Assembly (NCBI GenBank): GCA_902631295.1
Contig: CACOXV010000014.1
Location: 1-46,145, forward strand
Source of the DNA: Paracoccaceae bacterium
GTDB taxonomy: Bacteria; Pseudomonadota; Alphaproteobacteria; Rhodobacterales; Rhodobacteraceae
Direction: 5' to 3'
DNA: 46,145 nt
The position numbers and the translations under genes are program-made. The notes beneath the pieces were generated by a model. The model saw only the letters and a program-made list of their open reading frames with translations, was not told where the DNA came from and did not search any database. Of this stretch, positions 9,701-18,185 are shown piece after piece (position 1 is the stretch's first letter; the number at the start of each line of letters is the position of its first letter).

Positions 9701-10213
9701 GGGTACTTAATGTATCCAAAAGTTTTTTTAGACTACATGGAACGGCATCTTACTTATGGCCCAGTAAGAACTTTACCAACAAAAACTTTTTTCTATGGCA
9801 TGAACTCCGGCGATGAAATAAGTTTGGAGATCGATCCGGGAAAAACATTAGAAATAAGAATGCAAGCGATCGGTGAGACTGATGAAAATGGCGAAGTAAA
9901 AGTTTTCTTCGAACTAAATGGTCAGCCAAGAGTAATTAGGGTTCCAAATAGATTAGTAACTTCTGAAACCACATCACGACCAAAAGCGGATCCTGATAAT
10001 TCTAGCCACATAGGAGCCCCTATGCCTGGTGTGATTTCCACGGTAAGCATAATTGAAGGGCAGACAGTCAAAAAGGGTGACCTTCTTTTAACAATTGAAG
10101 CTATGAAAATGGAAACTGGCATACATGTCGAGAGGGACGCAAAAATTAAGGCTGTTCACGTCAAAGCTGCGACGCAAATTGACGCAAAAGATTTAATCGT
10201 CGAGTTGGAGTAG
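6776..10213 (+). CDS. pyc: Pyruvate carboxylase
   Basis: Biotin enzyme that carboxylates pyruvate to oxaloacetate, replenishing the TCA cycle; cytoplasmic, normally tetrameric. The single-chain 1145-residue length fits PYC1-type enzymes. Domains in order: biotin carboxylase (about 1-450; KILIANRGEIAIRIMRAA, ATP-grasp loop GGGGRGMR, HVEVQILGD), carboxyltransferase (about 530-830; LLTDTTMRDGHQSLLATRMR and HFHTHDTSG), the PYC/OADA allosteric region (about 830-1060), and a C-terminal biotinyl domain with EAMKMETG, biotin on Lys1111, 35 residues from the end. In Rhodobacteraceae this anaplerotic enzyme has been linked to substantial heterotrophic CO2 fixation. Monocistronic by layout; the next feature is a tRNA. 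Confidence 0.97.
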   Translation: MPDFNKILIANRGEIAIRIMRAANEMGKKTVAVFAEEDKLGLHRFKADEAYRIGHGLGPVAAYLSIDEIIRVARESGADAIHPGYGLLSENPDLVDACERNGIVFIGPQAATMRALGDKASARRVAVEADVPVIPATEVLGDDMSVIKSQAAEIGYPLMLKASWGGGGRGMRPIEHPDELEDKVLEGRREAESAFGNGEGYLEKMIIRARHVEVQILGDKHGEIYHLWERDCSVQRRNQKVVERAPAPYLTQKQRETLCDLGRRICAHVNYECAGTVEFLMDMDTEEFYFIEVNPRVQVEHTVTEEVTGIDIVQAQILIAEGKTINEATGKANQSEVTLNGHALQTRITTEDPQNNFIPDYGRITAFRSATGMGIRLDGGTAYAGGVITRYYDSLLVKVTAWAPTPDKAIARMDRALREFRIRGVSTNIAFVENLLKHNVFLSNEYTTKFIDTTPDLFDFDKRRDRGTKVLTYIADVSVNGHPETKDRPLPNFDTPTPISPNPVGEISYGTRNLLEQKGPGAVADWVLKQRQLLLTDTTMRDGHQSLLATRMRSVDMIRVAPAYASNLPSLFSIECWGGATFDVAYRFLQECPWQRLRDIRAQMPNLMTQMLLRASNGVGYTNYPDNVVQAFVAEASKGIDVFRVFDSLNWVENMRIAMDAVLESGKICEGTICYTGDILNPDRSKYNLKYYVNMAKDLQKSGAHFLGLKDMAGLLKPAAARQLVKALKEEVGLPIHFHTHDTSGIAGATILAAADAGVDVVDTAMDAFSGGTSQPCMGSIVEALHNSERDTGINIENLREISDYWGQVRAQYAAFESGLSSPASEVYLHEMPGGQFTNLKAQARSMGMEEKWHDIAETYADVNQMFGDIVKVTPSSKVVGDMALMMVAQNLNRKDVENPNIDVAFPESVVDMLKGNLGQPPGGFPKHIVTKALKGEKPNLDRPGKNLDLIDLEKTRQELSGKLDGMKIDDEDLNGYLMYPKVFLDYMERHLTYGPVRTLPTKTFFYGMNSGDEISLEIDPGKTLEIRMQAIGETDENGEVKVFFELNGQPRVIRVPNRLVTSETTSRPKADPDNSSHIGAPMPGVISTVSIIEGQTVKKGDLLLTIEAMKMETGIHVERDAKIKAVHVKAATQIDAKDLIVELE

Positions 10214-10263
10214 ACGGTTCATCCCGATATTAATACATATTTACACAGTAATTCATTTTATGC

Positions 10264-10290
10264 TTGCGGTTACAAACGGTTCTTTATAAA
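10264..10290 (+). promoter_or_regulatory. Likely tRNA-Gly promoter
   Basis: A -35-like TTGCGG at 10264-10269 (preceded by C, as in the alphaproteobacterial CTTG consensus) and a -10-like TATAAA at 10285-10290 lie 20 nt before the mature tRNA-Gly 5' end. The 15-bp spacing is short, so this is tentative. Confidence 0.4.
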
Positions 10291-10309
10291 CACCGAGATA
10301 CTCAAGGAT

Positions 10310-10384
10310 GCGGGCGTAGCTCAGGGGTAGAGCGTTACCTTGCCAAGGTAAATGTCGTGAGTTCGAATCTCATCGCCCGCTCCA
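10310..10384 (+). tRNA. tRNA-Gly(GCC)
   Basis: A complete cloverleaf can be read. The acceptor GCGGGCG pairs with CGCCCGC, the D-arm is GCTCAGGGGTAGAGC, the anticodon stem ACCTT.../...AAGGT carries loop TTGCCAA (anticodon GCC), the T-arm is GTGAG-TTCGAAT-CTCAT, the discriminator base is T, and the CCA is encoded at 10382-10384. GGN glycine codons are read by this tRNA. Its 3' 45 nt (10340-10384) recur downstream at 17915 and 19825, marking it as an integration site for mobile DNA; the tRNA itself stays intact. Confidence 0.97.
10340..10384 (+). repeat. att-type direct repeat, copy 1 (3' 45 nt of tRNA-Gly)
   Basis: The segment runs from the anticodon loop (TTGCCAAGG) through the encoded CCA. 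It is identical over 45/45 nt to 17915-17959 and 41/45 to 19825-19869, while flanking bases differ on both sides. Tyrosine-recombinase elements that integrate into tRNA genes leave exactly this kind of duplicated 3' end. Confidence 0.85.
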
Positions 10385-10457
10385 CTTTTTCTTCACTAAA
10401 AACAACGCGTTACGCCTAGTTATTTTTGAATATTTTAACGGTAAGATTTGAATACTC

Positions 10458-10479
10458 GTGACCAAAACAGCTTGGTCAC
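10458..10479. repeat. Inverted repeat beside tRNA-Gly
   Basis: GTGACCAA and TTGGTCAC form a perfect 8-bp stem around the loop AACAGC, 75 nt after the tRNA and about 90 nt beyond the stop of the convergent FG-GAP lipoprotein gene. A third GTGACC lies at 10499-10504. There is no T-run on either strand, so it is not a standard terminator; it could be a recombinase arm site or an mRNA 3' end. The rest of 10385-10569 shows nothing recognisable. Confidence 0.4.
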
Positions 10480-10569
10480 TGGATTGCATTTACTTTTCGT
10501 GACCATTACTTTAACCAATCGTAGAGTCGAAAGGTCTCTTTGGATCTTACAACGTTGAGAATATGTGAC

Positions 10570-12750
10570 TTAGGCAATCCACGATAAATCACTGGAAAGA
10601 TCAACATTCTCTACTGCAACTGTAACAATTTCTGAAATTTCAATAAAAGTGGCATTTATAGTAATGGTTGATCTCTCCAAAGCTTCTTCTGCATTAGAAA
10701 TACCAAATGCTGATAAATCAATTTTATCACCCTCTTCAAGGTTAAAGTCAGTTATAGTGTTATGACTTTGCAGAGACTTATTACCAGAAAAAATAAACGT
10801 ATCGCTGCCATCGCCACCGGTCAGAATATCATTACCCTCTTTTGCAAAGAAAATGTCATTTCCTCCATTTCCATAAGCAACCTCACCTCCCTCACGTAGT
10901 ACGATAGTATCATCTTCCTCCGTCCCAATCACTTTAGCATCTGCGGCGAAAATATTTGGATTATCTTGTCCTGTCTCGATGTACCATTCCAAAGCTGAAC
11001 CATATTTTCCACTTTTAACAAAAGCTTGTACTTCTAAATTATTTCTCAAAACATAAAACTCGTTAAAACCTGGAACACCATAAATTGCTGGATTTACAAA
11101 TTCTGGACCTGTGTAAAGTACTTGGTCTAAATGTGCATAGTTAAACAAGTCAAACTCACCATTTGGATAATTGGTCCAACCGTGATCTAGTTGAATAAAG
11201 CCTAAAGAACCGTCTTCATGTGCAAAGGGATACCATTTGTTAGGGTAATGAAAACCATCTTCATGATATGTGCTAGGCCTTGAAAAAGGGGCAAACATTA
11301 TTTTTAAAAAATGGCCTGTCCCATCGTTGATAAGTATAGTGTTACCCTCAGTTAATTGAGCAAAATCAATTGCCAAGCCATTTTCTCTGTAATTTGAATT
11401 TGTAGAACCACCCTCAGGATTTAGGATATCAAAAAATCCATCATTATTAATGTCCATGAAAATTAAATCATGAGCCGCATTGGCAGTAAGCGAATAATTA
11501 AATAAGCGAGCATTGGTTTCGTCCGTAAATGATCCCATGCCATCGTTAATCAGAATTTGCAGCACACCAAAAGGTGTTTCATCATGCCAAACAGATGTTG
11601 AGTTAATTAAATCCAAATCCCCATCATTATCGATATCTATAGCCTTCAATACAATATCATGCGAACGTGATTTAATTATATCTTCCTCGGTAGCATTTGG
11701 ATTGGATGAGGTAAAAATGCTGTTTATTCCACTGAAATCATCATGCTCAAAATATGGTCTTATCGATATAATATCTTTCCAATTTGGTGAATTAAGGAAT
11801 TTACCGTCATTATCGAGTTTTAAAATCGCAAGACCACCATCCCCGGCATAGTCTCCTACCACAAACTCCCCATTTCCATCGCCATCAAAATCTGCATATT
11901 CAATTGAACTTCCTGAGGCAAAATAGTTATCATACAGGATAGGTAGGTATTCATGAACAAAATTTGTCCCAGTATTGCGGTATAAAGAAATCAAACCATT
12001 TACATTATTGTAACTTATCGCAACTACATCTAGGTCACCATCATTATCATAATCAACCAATGAACTTTCGTGGCTATCTATTAATGGACCAATTATGCTT
12101 TGGCTTGTTAGATCTCCATCAAAATACACGGTTTCTGCCGGCGCAACCGGAAAATCAAAAAACCCGATGGATAGAACCTCTGCACTACCATCGTCATCAA
12201 AATCATAGACCCATGGGGCAGCCGTCCCTTGGTTTTCTGCCCAACTCACATTTTTGATACCATTATTTTGATCAACCTCCAGAATAAAAATTCTTCCGGG
12301 AGCATTTCCAGTATTAACGGTCCAGCCAGAAATTACTATTTCCGGTAAACCGTCACCATTTATATCTCCAGCATTTCCATAATACACCATTCCAGTATAT
12401 CCATCCGAGAGATCATAAAGTGGTCCTGGCTTTGAAAAAAAATTCAATTTAGAGTAGTCAACTTCCAAGTGGGTAAAATCAAATTCACCATTTAAACTTG
12501 TCGGGTAATTAGTATACTTTTCAGTTACTAAATTTGATAAACCAGTAATTTGCGTAGTACCGCCGAAGGTGTGAGATAAAGTTGACAAACTTGGGATAGC
12601 GACACTCGAATGCGTTCCTGTAACATCTTCAGTAGAGTTAGCATTCTTTTGTAAACTGTTCCCACAAGCTGCAACTAGAAGACTTAGGGATGAAACTAAA
12701 TGCGAGCATTTTCTCGTTATTCTTTCGACTATTTTTTGACGCCACAGCAA
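10570..12750 (-). CDS. FG-GAP/VCBS-repeat lipoprotein with C-terminal RTX calcium-binding repeats
   Basis: Predicted surface or secreted protein of 726 residues; ligand unknown. The N-terminus ends in a lipobox, LLVAAC, with the lipidated residue at Cys29. At least six FG-GAP/VCBS-type calcium motifs follow between about residues 110 and 430 (DINGDGLPE, DFDDDGSAE, DYDNDGDLD, DFDGDGNGE, DIDNDGDLD, DINNDGFFD), consistent with a beta-propeller. From about residue 621, GNGGNDIFF, EGNDILTGGDGSDTFIF and ITDFNLEEGDKIDLSAF match RTX nonapeptides and the C-terminal region of type I-secreted proteins. Having both a Sec lipobox and an RTX tail is odd. The longest frame starts at TTG with no strong ribosome-binding site and no internal ATG ahead of the signal, so the start is uncertain. 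It lies in the tRNA-Gly island; no ABC exporter is nearby. Confidence 0.8.
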   Translation of the reverse strand: MLWRQKIVERITRKCSHLVSSLSLLVAACGNSLQKNANSTEDVTGTHSSVAIPSLSTLSHTFGGTTQITGLSNLVTEKYTNYPTSLNGEFDFTHLEVDYSKLNFFSKPGPLYDLSDGYTGMVYYGNAGDINGDGLPEIVISGWTVNTGNAPGRIFILEVDQNNGIKNVSWAENQGTAAPWVYDFDDDGSAEVLSIGFFDFPVAPAETVYFDGDLTSQSIIGPLIDSHESSLVDYDNDGDLDVVAISYNNVNGLISLYRNTGTNFVHEYLPILYDNYFASGSSIEYADFDGDGNGEFVVGDYAGDGGLAILKLDNDGKFLNSPNWKDIISIRPYFEHDDFSGINSIFTSSNPNATEEDIIKSRSHDIVLKAIDIDNDGDLDLINSTSVWHDETPFGVLQILINDGMGSFTDETNARLFNYSLTANAAHDLIFMDINNDGFFDILNPEGGSTNSNYRENGLAIDFAQLTEGNTILINDGTGHFLKIMFAPFSRPSTYHEDGFHYPNKWYPFAHEDGSLGFIQLDHGWTNYPNGEFDLFNYAHLDQVLYTGPEFVNPAIYGVPGFNEFYVLRNNLEVQAFVKSGKYGSALEWYIETGQDNPNIFAADAKVIGTEEDDTIVLREGGEVAYGNGGNDIFFAKEGNDILTGGDGSDTFIFSGNKSLQSHNTITDFNLEEGDKIDLSAFGISNAEEALERSTITINATFIEISEIVTVAVENVDLSSDLSWIA

Positions 12751-12895
12751 TAGATTGACCCCACAATTCCAAACAAATCAAACTAATTTATGAAATAAAA
12801 ACTTAGCATTACTTGCCACAAAAAATACTGTCTGTAATGGCTTTGTTCATTCTTTCTTTAAAGATTAGCTTATTTATCGAGTAAAGATATTTCTA

Positions 12896-13315
12896 TTATT
12901 TCTCTGGCGAGCTGGCTGCATGAGTTGAAATTGAAAATATAAGCTCATTCTCTTTACTGAAAAATAACAAACCCATCGGAAATATAATCCAAAAATACAC
13001 TGGTAAAATGAAACCGAGCACTAATAGTAAAACCCACCAAATAGAAAATGACAAATAGCGCAATCTACGCACTGTCACCGAGACTGCCATAATTAATAAG
13101 TAGATAAATAGTGGGAAATGCACAAGTGTGATGAGTTCTCCTCCCAGTCCACCACCATAAAGTGCTCTATAAATATTGTCGTATATTTCGTATGCAGCAA
13201 GCATCAATACGGTAAACGAAATGGAAGTACAAATAAAATATTCCAACCTGCCAGCGTCTCTTCGAAATGATAAGTAGTAAAAAATCGCTCTAATTAGTCC
13301 GAACTCTTTTGGCAT
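12896..13315 (-). CDS. DUF805-like inner-membrane protein
   Basis: A 139-residue membrane protein of unknown function. The N-terminal FRRDAGRLEYF resembles the DUF805 entry motif (FxGRxxRxEYW). Three to four hydrophobic segments follow (about 30-45, 65-85, 92-125), with the basic stretch VTVRRLRYLSFSIWW between the second and third, like the DUF805 RRLHDxxxSGWW region although the HD is missing. Its ATG overlaps the first possible ATG of the convergently numbered but divergently transcribed giant gene next door, so the two must share or interlock promoters. It lies inside the tRNA-Gly island. Confidence 0.65.
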   Translation of the reverse strand: MPKEFGLIRAIFYYLSFRRDAGRLEYFICTSISFTVLMLAAYEIYDNIYRALYGGGLGGELITLVHFPLFIYLLIMAVSVTVRRLRYLSFSIWWVLLLVLGFILPVYFWIIFPMGLLFFSKENELIFSISTHAASSPEK

Positions 13316-13496
13316 GGTGCTTGCCTCCTTGTGGCCTGATTATTTTTCAAAATCTATTGCACAAAAAAAACTATATTTGTTCAAGAAAACAGTTACTTGC
13401 TTGTTAGAAAGGTTAAATATAAGCTTTAAGCATGAGATAATGTCTCAAAGTCAGAATAGCGATTATAAAGCAAAAAGAATTTGTCAAAAAAAGCTT

Positions 13497-16400
13497 ATGA
13501 AACAATTTATCAAAATTTTACTGCTATTAATTTTTAGCTATCCCGCAAAAGGTATTTCTGACTCTTTTGAGATCGAAGATATATATTCCGATGTCTACAG
13601 CGAAACAAATGACGGTAGAGTTATATGGAATATATTGGCAAACTTTTATGTGAATGGGGATAATTATTCTGGCGGTATCAAGTTAAACGGTCATGCCTAC
13701 AAATCAGCTAGTGGCGTGGAAATATTCAAAATAAATGATTTTTGTCCAGAAGACACTGTAGGAAAACCGCAGGTATGTTTTTCCATAGCTCCGAATTGGC
13801 CGAATGTAGACGGAGAAACTAATTTATTTTTTGAATTTTTATCGGAGCAAAGCCCGCAAAAAATATCGCAAATCAATTGGTTTTGTAGCCTTATGACAAA
13901 GAAATATGATGACTTGTTATCATTAGTGAAAGAAAATGTTGTCAAGGCTTCCCACATCAAGGATAAAACCTTAGTTCCCAAAGTGCCGACTTTTTTTGAG
14001 TTAAAGCGCAGGGAATACCAAAAATTTGGCGAACAATGTAATCAATTCATCAGCGCAAATCTAAAAACCGAAAACAACCAAAAATGTGATGCCACACTGA
14101 AGAATTGCAGTGACGACGCCCTATGTGCCAAAGCGACTTATAGCTTGATGGGAAATAAGAGCTGGAAAGTTGGTGACTATGTAATCTTTGTAGATGAAGC
14201 AAAGCGAAGAGGTTTAAGTTGCGATGTAACAAACTCAGCTAAAAATACAGATCTAGTCAACACTGAAGTTGAAAACAATGACGACAGTAACACAAATTTA
14301 AAGCCATCAACTGAACTTGAAACTACTAAAACAAATGAAACTTCAATTGCAGAAAGCAATAATATTGAAGCAATTAGCAAAATAGATGATCTTGAACGCA
14401 GCAACATCAGGCTCAGTAATAAAATAGACGTCTTAGAGGCCTACCTTGATAGTCTCGTTCCCCAAAATACAAGACTGAAGCAAGAAAACGAAAAATTAAA
14501 CCTCAAGTTAGAGGCTGAACAAAATATATCAGCTGAGAAAAATCTTATTATTGAAAAACTGGAAACTCAGCTGTCTGAAACAGTTAGTAAACTGGACATC
14601 AACAATAAAAAAATTGCGAAATTAGAGGAACAAATTATCGAAGCTGATGTATGCAACGATTGGGATTATGAAAAATTTTGGAAACAGGCGATAGATAAAC
14701 AGATTTATTGCATAAACCAGGTCAAAGACTTCCAAGAACTTAAAGGAAACAAAAATATTCTTTTTTACGCTCTGAAACAAAAGGGCAAACCTGAAGTTGT
14801 AGAAAGGATTTTAGAGGAAAACTTCGACGCTGAGACACTTAAAACAATGCGAGTTGTTCACTTTACTAGGCCTTTAAAATACCTAATTAGAAATGGATAC
14901 CCAGCAACAACAATTAAAAAGCTATATAAACAGCTAGAAAACGATCGCCCTATGAGCTTCATCGAGCTAATGGTGATGCCCGATGAGAAATTAATTTCAT
15001 GGTTGAGCGTTGCAGAAAACCAGGCATTTGCTCAGTATTTATTATTGACAGAGCTAAAAAATTCAATTGAAGAAAATAATTATGATCTCACAGTGTCTTT
15101 AATTTCAAAAGACAGTGAAATTTTGGAATTTTTTGAGAATGATTTGCGTATTTTTTTCTCAGAGAACGCAAACGAAGAAAAGTTACAATATTTTCTTGGA
15201 CATGCAGCGAATTCATTAATTGCACAAACTGCCAACGTAAGTTCTTTAGTCACTGGTGATGAGATTTCAGAAAAGTTTAAGGTGCTTCGATCATTGGGTT
15301 TAGATGTATCTAAAGGATTTAAATTCAATGGGCAGCAGGCAAAAAAGCCCATGGACGCATACGCATCAGTATTGTTTGTCCTAAACATTATACGTAATGT
15401 TGACGATACGCCAATAAATTACTCACTATTTAAATTATTAGATCTTTTTAATGAAAATGGGGCTTCAGTCAGGTCAACCATAAACTTCAGAGCGGGTGAT
15501 AAAAAGGATAAAACTAGAAATCCTCTACACCTTCTGGCGATAAGTGACATTGATCCTGCTCTAAAGCTACTTTTGGCCCACTGGTTCCTAGAAAATACTG
15601 ATCTTGATATAATGGAAAAAACAGAACGAGGAAGATCGGTAACGGCACTTGTCAATAGCGAAGAAAGATCAAGTAAATTTTTTGCCTATTTGAACAAGTA
15701 TACTGATTATAAAAAACAAGATATAAAAGTAAATGAACTCGGTAATCAGGCATTAGAAATCAATCGCCGTCTAGAAACTACAATTCAAAAAAACTTAGAG
15801 ATAAACAATGAGTTGGAGAATGCACTTTCTAAAAATCAAGAACAGACACAATTAATTCGAGAACAAAGGGCTAAAATTTCAAGTCTTCAGGACACCCAAG
15901 TTAAATTACAAAAATATAAAACTTTACTCGAAGAGTCTAATCAGGAAAATAAGAAATATGAAAGCGAAGCGGCTGATTACGTTGCTGAAATTGAACGACT
16001 AAATAATATCTTGGCGTTTGACATCAATCAATGCCAGTCCTGGGACAAAGAAGATTTTTGGGAACTGGACACGGATCTTCTTTCATACTGCATCACAAAT
16101 ATTAAAGATCCGTTAGAAACTAAACCACGTGAAATAGGAGACCGCTCAGAAGATTGGAGTATTTTAAATTTTGCACTTGAGAACGGAGCTGACCACAGTG
16201 TAATTGAAGATCTATTTGCCAAATTCAACTACCGAGAGGCATTTAAATCAGGTGAACTTGAAATAATTCCCAAGCTAACAGAAGACGTTATCACAAATAA
16301 ATATTCAAGCTTACTGGTAACTAAGCTTCTATTCAAAAGCGACGAGCTGCAGCCTATTGAAAATAAAGGAATAATGGGCAGGCTGACGGGAGATAAAACA

Positions 16401-17882
16401 CGCCGCGGTAATTATGAAAACGCGTTTATGGATATTTTCTTAAGTGCGGATCCTGAAAATATTAAACCTTGGCTTCAAGATAAAGCAAATGTAGCGCTTA
16501 CCAGGAAGCTTCTATCTGCCTATGTAAAAGGCAAACAAAAATATGATAATAAATATCTTTCTTACGATCTTCTTAACGGCCAACTGATAAAGATGGACCG
16601 TGGCACTACTTCATTGTTAATCTCTGACTTAGAAACATTCTATTTCAAAAATGCACAACCTGAATTATTTCAAGATTTAATAAATGATCTAGCCCTACAA
16701 ATTGTAAGAAATGAACCATATACCAACTCCAAAGAAGCAGTAGAAATCCTGGAGCTTGCTGCAGAAAAAGGAGTCAGATATGACTTGGGCTTGGTAAATA
16801 AATTAGGTGATAATAGAAGCATAATTGATCCATATACCTACATAATAAATCAGGTGCTCAATCCTCCATCCAGTTGGAGTTTCAGATTGGCCGAGAGGCC
16901 ACTGAAACAAGAAAAATTACTAAACATTTTGCGATTTCTAAAAAGTCACAAGACTGAAAAACAGCAATTTGACGTCCCGATAACATATGGAGGAATAGAC
17001 GATCGCGCTCAGAATTTCTCACATATATTAGCAGCTGGGGCAAATCAAAATAATGCAAAGCAGGCTGCATTTCTATTGAATTTATTTGAAAAAAATCTTT
17101 TAGAGGATTTAGATCTAAAAACATCAAATGGACTTACTGCATTAGAAATTTTCGTTAAAAACGACCCTAATCTAACCTTTGCCAAAATATTTTTGAAAAA
17201 TCAGTACAGTACTTTTGACCAAATTTCGGATAAGATTGAAACGTTATGTTCGGATGTGGAATTTTTGAGCGCTCCGGGCATAGCTTATAGAGATTTAGAC
17301 ATTAATCAGGATGCACTCTGTCAATGTCATAAAAATGTCTTTATTGATGTATTCGACCTACAAACTGCGGAAGAAGGGCTGCAATTAGCTAACCGAGGAC
17401 AGCTTTTTTCAGAACTCGTTTTTGAAAAACAAGCCGAATTAGTGGTATTCAAACTACACCTTCAACTTGAGGAGCAAAAAATTACTTTACGAATGCTTAA
17501 AGAGCACATGAAAGAAAATTATTCAGCCGCTGAAAGATATCGAGATTACTTCAACCTATATTCGCTGAGTTGCTTTAGTGACAAGCGAGATAAATACATA
17601 GTATCTTTTAAATCCTCTGAAGCCTGGAAACGTCCACTCTATAATCAAGTTTCTTATCCAGAAACTCTCGAAGTCAATGAAATAAAAAGAAATGGAAGTT
17701 GTGTGGCAGGAAGCTACACTGATAAAAATTCTGCTGGACAAACGTCTCCAAGAAAAATGTTTATGGTTCATCAGTCTAAAGGGTGGGAATTAAAAATCAA
17801 TGAAGCTTATAAGGGTCCTGAAGTTTTATTGAAAAACACTGAGGCAGATATATGTAACTATCGCTACGACATCTTTAACTGA
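13497..17882 (+). CDS. Giant secreted coiled-coil protein with duplicated module and ankyrin-like repeats
   Basis: Not a family I recognise; 1461 residues from the ATG at 13497. That start is chosen because it begins with a Sec signal peptide (MKQFIKILLLLIFSYPAKG); the frame opens 61 codons earlier at 13314 but that stretch is unlike a secreted N-terminus. A Cys-containing N-terminal domain (about 20-245) and a Ser/Thr/Asn-rich linker precede coiled coil 1 (about 298-382). Then comes a module starting CNDWDYEKFW with YCINQVKD and ILFYAL (from Cys386). Coiled coil 2 (about 745-842) is followed by a second copy starting CQSWDKEDFW with YCITNIKD and ILNFAL (from Cys846), 460 residues later. Ankyrin-like pieces include NPLHLLAISDIDPALKLLL and TSNGLTALEIFVKNDPN. 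Likely periplasmic or surface-exposed. Its stop lies 32 bp before the second att repeat. Confidence 0.75.
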   Translation: MKQFIKILLLLIFSYPAKGISDSFEIEDIYSDVYSETNDGRVIWNILANFYVNGDNYSGGIKLNGHAYKSASGVEIFKINDFCPEDTVGKPQVCFSIAPNWPNVDGETNLFFEFLSEQSPQKISQINWFCSLMTKKYDDLLSLVKENVVKASHIKDKTLVPKVPTFFELKRREYQKFGEQCNQFISANLKTENNQKCDATLKNCSDDALCAKATYSLMGNKSWKVGDYVIFVDEAKRRGLSCDVTNSAKNTDLVNTEVENNDDSNTNLKPSTELETTKTNETSIAESNNIEAISKIDDLERSNIRLSNKIDVLEAYLDSLVPQNTRLKQENEKLNLKLEAEQNISAEKNLIIEKLETQLSETVSKLDINNKKIAKLEEQIIEADVCNDWDYEKFWKQAIDKQIYCINQVKDFQELKGNKNILFYALKQKGKPEVVERILEENFDAETLKTMRVVHFTRPLKYLIRNGYPATTIKKLYKQLENDRPMSFIELMVMPDEKLISWLSVAENQAFAQYLLLTELKNSIEENNYDLTVSLISKDSEILEFFENDLRIFFSENANEEKLQYFLGHAANSLIAQTANVSSLVTGDEISEKFKVLRSLGLDVSKGFKFNGQQAKKPMDAYASVLFVLNIIRNVDDTPINYSLFKLLDLFNENGASVRSTINFRAGDKKDKTRNPLHLLAISDIDPALKLLLAHWFLENTDLDIMEKTERGRSVTALVNSEERSSKFFAYLNKYTDYKKQDIKVNELGNQALEINRRLETTIQKNLEINNELENALSKNQEQTQLIREQRAKISSLQDTQVKLQKYKTLLEESNQENKKYESEAADYVAEIERLNNILAFDINQCQSWDKEDFWELDTDLLSYCITNIKDPLETKPREIGDRSEDWSILNFALENGADHSVIEDLFAKFNYREAFKSGELEIIPKLTEDVITNKYSSLLVTKLLFKSDELQPIENKGIMGRLTGDKTRRGNYENAFMDIFLSADPENIKPWLQDKANVALTRKLLSAYVKGKQKYDNKYLSYDLLNGQLIKMDRGTTSLLISDLETFYFKNAQPELFQDLINDLALQIVRNEPYTNSKEAVEILELAAEKGVRYDLGLVNKLGDNRSIIDPYTYIINQVLNPPSSWSFRLAERPLKQEKLLNILRFLKSHKTEKQQFDVPITYGGIDDRAQNFSHILAAGANQNNAKQAAFLLNLFEKNLLEDLDLKTSNGLTALEIFVKNDPNLTFAKIFLKNQYSTFDQISDKIETLCSDVEFLSAPGIAYRDLDINQDALCQCHKNVFIDVFDLQTAEEGLQLANRGQLFSELVFEKQAELVVFKLHLQLEEQKITLRMLKEHMKENYSAAERYRDYFNLYSLSCFSDKRDKYIVSFKSSEAWKRPLYNQVSYPETLEVNEIKRNGSCVAGSYTDKNSAGQTSPRKMFMVHQSKGWELKINEAYKGPEVLLKNTEADICNYRYDIFN

Positions 17883-17914
17883 GAAAATTCTATTATACCG
17901 ACCTAAACTTTGAA

Positions 17915-17959
17915 TTGCCAAGGTAAATGTCGTGAGTTCGAATCTCATCGCCCGCTCCA
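17915..17959 (+). repeat. att-type direct repeat, copy 2 (perfect tRNA-Gly 3' fragment)
   Basis: 45/45 nt identical to 10340-10384, including the encoded CCA, but with no 5' tRNA half, so it cannot make a tRNA. It closes a 7.6-kb segment that begins inside the tRNA-Gly gene. Perfect identity suggests a recent event or selection for a functional recombination site. Confidence 0.85.
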
Positions 17960-18021
17960 TTAAAATACTGAAATATAACACTTTTTTAGGTAAAAAAATT
18001 TAACCCTCATCTTTTGGAATG

Positions 18022-18156
18022 TGTCTTCCCACGGGATTCGCTGAAATTTGCGATGTCTTCCAACTTTTTAGCGTATTTATGTGTGACTCATTTGCAATAT
18101 GCAGAAATATTATTAAAAGGTGTTTTTTGTCTTCCCAAGCTCGATTAGTGTCTTCC
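18022..18156 (+). repeat. Four copies of TGTCTTCC
   Basis: The octamer TGTCTTCC occurs at 18022, 18054, 18128 and 18149 in the AT-rich leader of the ICMT-like gene, just after att copy 2. Spacings are 32, 74 and 21 bp. Four copies of an octamer in 135 bp is far more than chance would give. Related CTTCCT(G)AG strings appear near 19940, 20045 and 20064, beyond att copy 3. It may be a protein-binding array or decayed recombinase arm sites. Confidence 0.5.
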
Positions 18157-18185
18157 TACTGCAAATCACGAAAAGGAATATTGAA

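Noticed and set aside
13314-13496. 61-codon N-terminal extension of the giant protein
   Set aside because: It would bury an obvious signal peptide at residues 62-80, and its ATG overlaps the start codon of the divergent DUF805 gene.
17915-17959. Second tRNA-Gly gene
   Set aside because: Only the 3' 45 nt is present; there is no acceptor 5' strand or D-arm upstream, so no tRNA can form. The same holds for 19825-19869.
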